64,000 nt of DNA from Nonlabens ulvanivorans (lineage in GTDB: Bacteria; Bacteroidota; Bacteroidia; Flavobacteriales; Flavobacteriaceae): positions 1 through 64,000 of the forward strand of contig NZ_BBMK01000004.1 of NCBI RefSeq assembly GCF_000755285.1, in the 5' to 3' direction. The notes under the pieces are model-generated. The model did no database searches. It had not been told where the DNA came from and saw nothing but the letters and a program-made list of their open reading frames with translations. Shown in pieces: positions 57,322 through 64,000 of this stretch; the stretch's first letter is position 1; each line of letters starts with the position of its first letter. The position numbers and the translations under genes are program-made.

Positions 57322-58565
57322 ATGACTGATAAAGACGTAAAGATTTATATTATAGGTGCTGGTGTCAGTGGATTAGCTGCTGCTATTACTTTAAAAAATG
57401 CTGGATATAATGCTCAGATATTAGAGCATTCACCTACAGTAGGTGGTCGTGTTAAAACCACAAAGAATGGCTCAATGAAGTTAGATCATGGTTTTCAAGT
57501 ATTGCTAGATGAGTACCCAGCTGCAAAGGAATTTCTAAATCTAGAATCATTAAATTTAGTTAAATTCTCTCCTGCATCAATCGTTTTTATTGATGGTAAT
57601 AAACATATAATCGGTGACGCACAGCGTGATATGAGCTTTGCGTGGAATACACTTATAGCTGGTGTAGGTATTGTAAGTGATAAATGGAAAGTTTTTATGC
57701 TTTCGCGAAAGCTAAAACAGAAAAATTTAACAGATATTTTTAATGATTCTGAAAAAACGACGCTCAAGTATCTTCAGGACTATGGTTTTTCTCAAAAGAT
57801 GATTGATTGTTTTTTTAAGCCTTTTTATACAGGGATTTTCTTAGAAACTGAATTACAAACGAGCAGTCGCATGTTTGAATTTGTCTTTAAAATGTTTAGT
57901 ATAGGAAATGCAACTATACCAGGTGCTGGGATGGAAGCTATTCCAAATCAAATGGCAGATAAATTAGTTGGACAAATTCAATTTAATACGACTGTTAAAG
58001 AAGTTATTGCTGATACGATACACTTGACTACTGGAGAAACAATCAAGAGTGATTATACCATTATTGCAACACCAGCAGAAACTATTGTGCCCAATTTGCC
58101 TAAATCTGATAAGCCATGGCATAGTGTCCAGACTTTATACTTTGATACAGATGATCATGGTTTTGATCAACCTATTATCGGTTTAATAGCAGGCAATGAT
58201 TGCCTGAGTAATAATTTTCATTTTTTAAATGATGTTTTTGAAAATCATCCTAAAGTAATAAGTGTGAGTGTAGTTGCAAAACACAATCTAACTAAAGATC
58301 AACTAGAAGAACGTGTGCGTAAAGAACTAATAGAGCAAGCTAATATCAAAGCTGGTGATTTGATAAAAATGATGGAAATTAAAAAGGCATTACCAACCTT
58401 TGATAGTATTCAATATGCTATGAGCCTACTGAAACTCAACTTACTCAAAATATCTTCTTAGCTGGTGATCAATTGAGTAACGGATCATTAAATGCTGCAA
58501 TGCTGAATGGTAAGGCTGCAGCACAAGCGGTAATTAGTAATATTGAGAACGGTATCTTTGTATAA
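57322..58565 (+). CDS. FAD-dependent amine-oxidase/phytoene-desaturase-like oxidoreductase (frameshifted)
   Basis: 414 residues after repair. The FAD site is IYIIGAGVSGLAAAITLKNA, followed by GGRVKTTKNGSMKLDHGFQV. The second part has the substrate-binding domain and ends with the C-terminal FAD contact IFLAGDQLSNGSLNAAMLNG. That segment lies in another frame: one C missing at 58425-58426 gives AMSPTETQLTQNIFLAGDQL. The family includes carotenoid desaturases and amine oxidases, and the exact substrate is unknown. It converges on a hypothetical gene with zero spacing. A palindrome copy encodes MLSRKLK. Confidence 0.85.
57699..57712. repeat. Dispersed palindrome (14-base core) inside the FAD oxidoreductase gene
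   Basis: Perfect core, read as LSRKL. Confidence 0.8.
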
Positions 58566-59090
58566 TTAAAAGTGCCTGACTTCTATAGTTTTAGATTTAG
58601 AAAAATCAATATGATATACTTTTTCCACGATTCTGAATAGCTCGTCAATTATTTCAACGGTTGTAGTTTGATTTCGATCGTATTGCTTAGAGTAGTTAGA
58701 TTTATATTCTACATCTTTTAAAAAGCCATTTTTAATTAATAGAGAATAACTAGGTATTATAGTTCTGAAAATTGTTTTATTGAAATCACCACTTGAAGCT
58801 TCGCAATAAATAGGACGCGACTTGATATCCCTTCTTGAAAAGATGGCATATTGTACATAATCATTATCAAAACCTATGACAGCACTTTTGTTTATATCAT
58901 TATCTTCATCTAATAGATTAAGAAGGTATTGTTGTAATTCTTTTCTTTGAGTTAACAAATCAAATGTATTTATCGTTTCATTTGAAGTCATTTGATTTTT
59001 AGAACGATCCTTATAGAAGTTGCTATATATGATGTAAATTAATGCACTAGCGATTGCTAAAGAGCCGGCAATGTTAAAAGCATAATCCAT
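58566..59090 (-). CDS. Membrane-anchored protein of unknown function
   Basis: 174 residues from the ATG at 59090, chosen because it lies 10 bases after the reconstructed MscS stop; the longer frame would overlap that gene. One N-terminal membrane helix (YAFNIAGSLAIASALIYIIYS) is followed by a soluble, charged domain with segments VQYAIFSRRDIKSRPIYCEA and VEIIDELFRIVEKVYHID. I do not recognise the family. It is the last gene of a leftward group with the MscS channel and a lipoprotein. Confidence 0.6.
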   Translation of the reverse strand: MDYAFNIAGSLAIASALIYIIYSNFYKDRSKNQMTSNETINTFDLLTQRKELQQYLLNLLDEDNDINKSAVIGFDNDYVQYAIFSRRDIKSRPIYCEASSGDFNKTIFRTIIPSYSLLIKNGFLKDVEYKSNYSKQYDRNQTTTVEIIDELFRIVEKVYHIDFSKSKTIEVRHF

Positions 59091-59100
59091 CACAATCGGT

Positions 59101-59654
59101 TTATCTTGCTGTAGGATCAGCATCTTCATGATTGATGTCAAAAACAGACTCCTTTTTATTTCCTAGAATGCTAACACCTTTTTGCATTAGTAGGTTATTA
59201 GGGTAAGTGATGGTCTCGCCATCATTAGTTTTAAGTACGGTATAAAAGCCTTTAATGTCTTCTATAACAGCAGTTACCGGTAAATCCTTATCATGTATTC
59301 TGATACGATCACCTATCTTAAATGGAAAGGCAAAATATAGTATAAACTAGAGGTTAGATTACTTAAAATACTCCAGTTTGCAAACAACGCGACACCTATT
59401 ACTGCAAATGTAGATGCCAATGCTGTCCAAAATCCGTCTTTAGAAATTCCCCAAACAAAGATGATTGTGATGGTTGATAACGTCCATAGTAAGTATCCAA
59501 CATATCTGTTAATATATTGACGCCTTAATTTTGATCGATTAAGATCTTTAGAGAGTTTTGCAGCACTCCAAGTCACAAAACGATGTATAGCTATAGTCAG
59601 AATTAATATAACTATGGTAAATATTACTTCAGTTCTCGTTAAAAAATCGATCAT
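59101..59654 (-). CDS. Small mechanosensitive channel, MscS family (frameshifted)
   Basis: 184 residues after repair. Two N-terminal membrane helices are followed by the pore-lining helix region (WTALASTFAVIGVALFANWS) and the first part of the MscS beta domain. One T is missing in the run at 59332-59335 (minus-strand TTTT should be TTTTT); restoring it gives YYIFAFPFKIGDRIRIHDKD and continues VIEDIKGFYTVLKTNDGETI, then the Pro-Asn segment TYPNNLLMQKGVSI. The C-terminal alpha/beta domain is shortened. The stop of the upstream lipoprotein gene and its start overlap by 4 bases. Confidence 0.85.
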
Positions 59655-60565
59655 AATTGTAAACTATCTCTCAATACTTCATACTCACTACCTTTTTGAG
59701 ACCAGTAAGGTGTATTTAATGTTTTAATTAACGTACCTGTAGAAACGGCAGGTTGACCATTATCATTATAACGCTCCATCCAAGAAAGAACTTTATAAGG
59801 AGCTTCTTTTTGAGTTTTAAAAGCAATAATACGATCTAGTTCTTTAAACCTAACACTGTATAAGTAACCATCTTCAATCTCTCTAAAACTTGCCGTTGCT
59901 TCATAAGGTTTAGTCTCAACATGTTTTAATCTTAAATATTCAAGACTAGGTATTAATTTTAACTCGCCTGTTGGCATTGTTGTAGGATCTATCCTTAGCT
60001 CGATCGGAATTTGATTTTCAGTCATGACATGTTCTACTTCAAAATACTCTTCTTGTTCAGACTGGAAATAAGAAAACAAACTCACATCATACACCTTATC
60101 GTATTGATTTAATTGCATATAAGTATGTCCACACCATTCTTGAATACTAGAAGATATTTTAATCGCATTATCCTTTTTATCTAATGGTAAAAAGGTGCTG
60201 CTCATAATAGAGTAGGGATAGATGCCTGTATTAAAATCTCTAGTCACATTAAGCTTCATGACTGGTCGATTATCTTCTGATGGATTATCAGCTTTAACTT
60301 CGTCAACCGTATTGAATGGTTCTGTTACAAAAATCATTACAGATTTTCCATCACGCATTTCTCCATATCTAGATTGTGAGAGTTCATAACTAGAAATTTC
60401 TGCTTTACCACTATACCAATAATCTTTAAATTCTTGAGTTAATTTAAGATCTTCAAGTGATTCTAGACGATTGCTGTCTATGTCAGTATCTGCGTCTATA
60501 TTTGATGTACCTGAATTACAGGACGTTATTAATACAGCTAGAGTGATGTAAAGTAATTTATGCAT
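59651..60565 (-). CDS. Lipoprotein of unknown function
   Basis: 304 residues from the ATG at about 60565, giving the lipoprotein signal LLYITLAVLITSC. The mature protein has no recognised domain. Segments include FKDYWYSGKAEISSYELSQS, VMKLNVTRDFNTGIYPYSIM, IQEWCGHTYMQLNQYDKVYD and FKELDRIIAFKTQKEAPYKV, and the composition is beta-rich. Its stop overlaps the MscS start by 4 bases (ATGA type), so translation is probably coupled. It is the first gene of a lipoprotein-MscS-hypothetical unit; it is not clear that the products interact. Confidence 0.65.
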   Translation of the reverse strand: MHKLLYITLAVLITSCNSGTSNIDADTDIDSNRLESLEDLKLTQEFKDYWYSGKAEISSYELSQSRYGEMRDGKSVMIFVTEPFNTVDEVKADNPSEDNRPVMKLNVTRDFNTGIYPYSIMSSTFLPLDKKDNAIKISSSIQEWCGHTYMQLNQYDKVYDVSLFSYFQSEQEEYFEVEHVMTENQIPIELRIDPTTMPTGELKLIPSLEYLRLKHVETKPYEATASFREIEDGYLYSVRFKELDRIIAFKTQKEAPYKVLSWMERYNDNGQPAVSTGTLIKTLNTPYWSQKGSEYEVLRDSLQL

Positions 60566-60717
60566 AGTTTTTAATCTTATAGTAAAGATACTATTTGTCA
60601 TTTCATTACTCATCTAAAATGTCGTTAACTATTTAATACAATAACTAGATACTTTATGATTTCTCTAGTACCATAAATCAATTAATTTTCTAAATTTTGT
60701 ACCTACAAATTAAGACT

Positions 60718-61764
60718 ATGAAAGAAGTAAAAGCATATGCTGCGTCTGCAAATGATGCACCTTTAAAAGAGATAAATATTAATCGTCGCGATTTATTAGA
60801 TAATGATGTATCCATTGACATTATGTATTGCGGTGTATGTCATAGTGATATACATGCAAAACTTAATGACTGGGGGGGAAATGCAAAATATCCTATTGTA
60901 CCTGGACATGAAATTATAGGTAAAGTAACCGCTGTAGGAAGTGACGTTACTAATCATAAAGTAGGAGACCTAGTTGGAGTAGGCTGCATGGTGGATTCTT
61001 GTCAAGAGTGTAGTGCTTGTAAAGAAGATCAAGAAATGTGGTGTGAGAATGGTTCTACCAGTACTTATAACAGTAAAGATCCACATTTAGGTGGTCATAC
61101 ACTAGGTGGATATTCTAAAGTAATAGTGGTAAGAGATGAATTTGTTCTTAAAGTACCAACTAATCTTGATACCAAAGCGGTAGCGCCTCTTTTATGTGCT
61201 GGTATAACAACTTACTCGCCGTTAAAACACTGGAATGTTAAGAAAGGTGATAAAGTAGGTATCATTGGTCTAGGTGGTCTAGGTCATATGGGAATCAAAT
61301 TTGCTGCTGCAATGGGAGCAGAAACAGTAATGATTACCACTAGTGAAGAAAAAGCAAAGGATGCCAAAAGACTAGGAGCTGATCAAGTAATTATTTCAAA
61401 AGATGAAAATCAAATGAAAGAGCACAATGATTCTTTTGATTTTATTCTCAATACTATACCGGTAGGCCATGACGTTAATCCATATCTAGCCTTGCTTAAA
61501 AGAGATTGTACGATGTGTTTAGTAGGTGCCATCGAACCGTTAGAGAATGTACATGGTGCAAATCTTATTTTAAGAAGAAAAAAATTAGCAGGATCATTAA
61601 TAGGTGGAATTAAAGAAACGCAAGAAATGTTAGATTTCTGTGGAGAACACAACATCACATCAGATATTGAAATGATTGATATGCAAGATATTAATAATGC
61701 CTTTGAACGCGTTCAGAAAAACGATGTAAAGTATCGTTTTGTAATTGATATGGAGACGTTGTAG
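60718..61764 (+). CDS. Zinc-dependent alcohol dehydrogenase, cinnamyl-alcohol type
   Basis: 348 residues from the ATG at 60718. The catalytic zinc site is in CGVCHSDIHAKLNDWGG and PGHEIIGKV, and the structural zinc site has the four Cys of CMVDSCQECSACKEDQEMWC. The NAD(P) motif is IIGLGGLGHMGIKFAAAMGA. The layout matches the YahK/cinnamyl-alcohol group of medium-chain dehydrogenases, which reduce aldehydes with NADPH. The substrate is unknown. It is monocistronic and followed by a degenerate palindrome and a terminator. Confidence 0.9.
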   Translation: MKEVKAYAASANDAPLKEININRRDLLDNDVSIDIMYCGVCHSDIHAKLNDWGGNAKYPIVPGHEIIGKVTAVGSDVTNHKVGDLVGVGCMVDSCQECSACKEDQEMWCENGSTSTYNSKDPHLGGHTLGGYSKVIVVRDEFVLKVPTNLDTKAVAPLLCAGITTYSPLKHWNVKKGDKVGIIGLGGLGHMGIKFAAAMGAETVMITTSEEKAKDAKRLGADQVIISKDENQMKEHNDSFDFILNTIPVGHDVNPYLALLKRDCTMCLVGAIEPLENVHGANLILRRKKLAGSLIGGIKETQEMLDFCGEHNITSDIEMIDMQDINNAFERVQKNDVKYRFVIDMETL

Positions 61765-61769
61765 TATCT

Positions 61770-61784
61770 CGCTTCGCGAAAGCG
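61770..61784. repeat. Decayed copy of the dispersed palindrome after the alcohol dehydrogenase gene
   Basis: CGCTTCGCGAAAGCG lacks one T in the left arm. It is intergenic, 6 bases past the stop codon. Confidence 0.55.
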
Positions 61785-61803
61785 TATTTATTAAAGCTCT
61801 TAA

Positions 61804-61834
61804 AAACTCAGCATCTATGGTGCTGAGTTTTTTT
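61804..61834 (+). terminator. Terminator of the alcohol dehydrogenase gene
   Basis: A 10-bp perfect stem (61804-61813 with 61821-61830), a 7-base loop and a T7 tract. Confidence 0.85.
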
Positions 61835-61879
61835 ATCGTTGTTAAGAGTTAGTTTTACCATTCAACTATATACATATTA

Positions 61880-62869
61880 ATGAATTCATTTACTGCCCAA
61901 CAAATTTGTGACGTTTTAGAAGGTACCATTATAGGATCTACCAGTCAAGAAATCACTGGAATAGAAGAAATAAGAAAAGCTACAAAATCTGACTTGACCT
62001 TTATAGGGAATAAGAAGTATGCAAAATTCTGGGCAGATTCTAAGGCATCAATTGCTATCATTAGTGAAAACATTGAGCTAGCGCCTGGTGATAATCGCGT
62101 TTTAATAAAAGTAAAAAACGCAGATCTAGCCATGGCTAATATGTTAGAAGCTTTTTTACCACCTACACCTGTTTTTGAAATAGATATTCATCCTACTGCA
62201 GTGGTACATGAAACAGCAACCATAGGAAAAGGTGTCCAAATAGGTGCTCATTGTTATGTAGGTAAGAACGTAACCTTAGGTGATGGAGTAGTACTTTATC
62301 ATAATGTAAGCGTGTTTGATGACTCTACTATTGGACCGCAAACAGTTGCCTGGTCAGGAACGGTTATAAGAGAACGTTCTCAAATAGGCGCTCAATGTAT
62401 ATTTCATAATAATGTGAGTATTGGAGCAGACGGTTTTGGATATCGCCCATCAGATGATGGTCGTGGACTTATTAAAATACCACATATAGGAAATGTTGTT
62501 ATAGGTAATGGCGTTGAGATAGGTGCTAATTCTTGTGTAGATAGAGCAAAGTTTAATTCAACGATCATAGGCGACGGTTGTAAAATTGATAATCTAGTTC
62601 AAATTGCACACAATTGTATACTAGGTAGATGTTGTATTATGGCTGGTCATAGTGGCCTTGCTGGGTCCGTTACCTTGGGTGATGGTGTGATTATTGGTGG
62701 TAGTGCATCGATAAAAGATCATACGACCATTGAGTCTGGTGCAACGGTAGGTGCTGGTAGTGGTGTGATGAATAATGTGGCTGCTGGTAAAACAGTACTG
62801 GGCTATCCAGCGACGGACTCTCGAGAGATGCTTAAGCAATGGGTTGCACTGCGCAAGCTTGCTAAATAA
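61880..62869 (+). CDS. lpxD: UDP-3-O-(3-hydroxyacyl)glucosamine N-acyltransferase
   Basis: 329 residues. The N-terminal uridine-binding domain (about 1-100; DLTFIGNKKYAKFW) is followed by a left-handed parallel beta helix of hexapeptide repeats (ATIGKGVQIGAHCYVGKNVTL and many more). The catalytic His lies in VQIAHNCILGRCCIMAG, with MAGHSGLAGSVTLGDGVIIGG following. It adds the second acyl chain in lipid A synthesis at the inner membrane. No other lpx gene is adjacent. The frame is intact, and the C-terminal segment is a helix with VALRKLAK. Confidence 0.95.
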   Translation: MNSFTAQQICDVLEGTIIGSTSQEITGIEEIRKATKSDLTFIGNKKYAKFWADSKASIAIISENIELAPGDNRVLIKVKNADLAMANMLEAFLPPTPVFEIDIHPTAVVHETATIGKGVQIGAHCYVGKNVTLGDGVVLYHNVSVFDDSTIGPQTVAWSGTVIRERSQIGAQCIFHNNVSIGADGFGYRPSDDGRGLIKIPHIGNVVIGNGVEIGANSCVDRAKFNSTIIGDGCKIDNLVQIAHNCILGRCCIMAGHSGLAGSVTLGDGVIIGGSASIKDHTTIESGATVGAGSGVMNNVAAGKTVLGYPATDSREMLKQWVALRKLAK

Positions 62870-62897
62870 CGACGTATTTTAAAATAATTATTTAATC

Positions 62898-63926
62898 ATG
62901 AATCAGTTTGTGAAGTATTTGTTGTTACTATTATTTGTAAGTGTTTCAAATGCACAAACAGATCAATTGAAAGGATTTAAAGATTACTATCCTATATCAG
63001 TAAGACCAGAAGCGTCTATAGGTTTAGGAAATAATCCTTATGAACAAATTCTTTTAGAGGCTACTCCGGTGGTATATTATGGTTTCTATAATGATATGCG
63101 CCGTTCTTTAAATCAAGATACAATTACGAGCGGTGATGCCGTTTACTTGTCTTTTCAGCCTCATTTTAGAATCTACAATGAAGAATCTAAGCCGGTTAAA
63201 ACACCAAGTTATAAAGTTCTTATAGGTTGGCAACGCATTATTAAAACTGATGATGATAATTTTTTAACGGCAGCAATAGAATCTGGTCATTTCAGTAATG
63301 GGCAGGCAGGCAGTGCTTTTAGTACTGAGTTTGACGATAATTCTGAGGAAAGTATAGCTATCTATGATAGTATTACTGATGATACTGATCTCGCTGCATT
63401 ACTTAATAGAAGCACAGGTAATTTCTCTACTAACTTAACTCGATTTAGTTTTAATTATAGATTGAATACGTTTAATGAAAACAACATCCCGCAGAAAATA
63501 CATTCTTTGACCGCGACTTATCAATTGTATCATAACAAGTTTATGGGATTAATTGATTTTGGAGGTTATAATCCGCAGGATATTGACATATATGGTAGAC
63601 ATAAGTTTGAGTTAGGTTATGAATTTACATCACATCTTAAAAAAATGCGTTTTACATTAAGTCAGCAGTTTGATTATACCATAGGTTCTCATCCATCTAG
63701 CGTTCCATACCGATCAGTTACTACCGGAATTTTATATCCATGGGATAATGATTTAGGTTTTTTCACAAAATTTTCTTTCGGTAGAGATAATTACAACTAC
63801 CGTTTTGTGGATAATTTTCCTCGATTTACAGTAGGCGTCACCTGGGATTGGTTCACACCGTTTGTGATTAAACCTAAAAAATTACAGCTGGATCCAAATC
63901 AACTTGAAAATAAAAATCAAGGCTAG
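62898..63926 (+). CDS. Outer-membrane phospholipase A-like beta-barrel
   Basis: 342 residues. A signal peptide (MNQFVKYLLLLLFVSVSNAQ) leads to a 10-12 strand barrel (VYLSFQPHFRIYNEES, KVLIGWQRIIK, TNLTRFSFNYRL, FELGYEFTSHL, FFTKFSFGRDN). The motif IESGHFSNGQAG matches the HxSNG catalytic motif of OMPLA, with His and Ser in place. OMPLA hydrolyses phospholipids of the outer leaflet when the membrane is damaged. The third catalytic residue (Asn in E. coli) is not clearly assigned. It follows lpxD by 28 bases on the same strand. Confidence 0.6.
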   Translation: MNQFVKYLLLLLFVSVSNAQTDQLKGFKDYYPISVRPEASIGLGNNPYEQILLEATPVVYYGFYNDMRRSLNQDTITSGDAVYLSFQPHFRIYNEESKPVKTPSYKVLIGWQRIIKTDDDNFLTAAIESGHFSNGQAGSAFSTEFDDNSEESIAIYDSITDDTDLAALLNRSTGNFSTNLTRFSFNYRLNTFNENNIPQKIHSLTATYQLYHNKFMGLIDFGGYNPQDIDIYGRHKFELGYEFTSHLKKMRFTLSQQFDYTIGSHPSSVPYRSVTTGILYPWDNDLGFFTKFSFGRDNYNYRFVDNFPRFTVGVTWDWFTPFVIKPKKLQLDPNQLENKNQG

Positions 63927-63959
63927 CATATTTAACGTTCATATCCATAAAGAATAGAC

Positions 63960-63967
63960 TACTTTTG
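63960..63967 (+). promoter_or_regulatory. Bacteroidetes -7 element TACTTTTG of the next gene
   Basis: Matches TAnnTTTG, 21 bases before the ATG at 63989. The -33 element is not clear. Confidence 0.5.
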
Positions 63968-63988
63968 CGCGCTATAAAAAAGTAGAAA

Positions 63989-64000
63989 ATGAAGCGTATT
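63989..64000 (+). CDS. First four codons of a gene that runs off the right edge
   Basis: ATG followed by AAG CGT ATT (MKRI). Only four codons are visible and no family can be assigned. The -7 element at 63960 supports a real start. The gene lies 62 bases downstream of the OMPLA-like gene. Confidence 0.35.

Overview
The window is a chromosomal segment of an AT-rich marine-type Flavobacteriaceae (Bacteroidetes), possibly Nonlabens or a close relative. The evidence is Bacteroidetes promoters (TTG, about 20 bases, TAnnTTTG), the gliding lipoprotein GldI, a bacilliredoxin YtxJ, a fused CcsB-CcsA, many LxxC lipoproteins, Flavobacteria-restricted DUF families (DUF4834, DUF4294, DUF6503-like) and almost no Shine-Dalgarno sequences. 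No rRNA, tRNA, IS element, prophage or CRISPR array was seen, and no gene-free stretch exceeds about 270 bases.

Layout. 1-11 kb: the 5' part of a secreted repeat protein (runs off the left edge), clpB, a ytxJ/M48-peptidase pair, an MFS transporter, small membrane and secreted proteins, an EF-hand/YHYH lipoprotein and an M42 aminopeptidase. 11-21 kb: DUF4294, DoxX-like proteins, a GNAT protein, DUF4834, and a YfhO / glycosyltransferase / flippase block for cell-surface glycans, then a secreted Arg/Ser/Thr-rich protein. 22-31 kb: a LytTR regulator, rpsF-rpsR-rplI, ogt with an ABC permease, hisS, a cyclophilin-FKBP lipoprotein, gldI, an NrnA-like phosphoesterase and ndk. 31-44 kb: DoxX/SDR genes, a DUF2520-KdsC-UbiA-Maf operon, the CcsB-CcsA fusion, and serA, serC and a LuxC-type acyl-CoA reductase, divergent from a ferredoxin. 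44-54 kb: lipoprotein and outer-membrane genes, then the leftward series udk, divIC, mutA, mutB and a TIR-STAND-TPR gene. 54-64 kb: a Ste24-type protease, a SpoU methyltransferase, a thioesterase, an FAD oxidoreductase, a small MscS channel, an alcohol dehydrogenase, lpxD, an OMPLA-like barrel and the first codons of another gene.

Three observations stand out. (1) A 16-base palindrome, CGCTTTCGCGAAAGCG, is scattered through the window (12 perfect 14-base cores and 6 decayed copies), two thirds of them inside genes, where it is read only as AFAKA or LSRK. (2) A TIR-STAND-TPR protein, the best candidate for an immune gene, sits 5 bases behind mutB at the end of a housekeeping operon and has a degenerate Walker A. 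(3) At least 19 one-base frameshifts, nearly all in homopolymers or doublets, break 14 genes including rpsF, hisS and clpB. These are best read as sequencing or assembly errors, so coordinates below span the reconstructed full-length genes.
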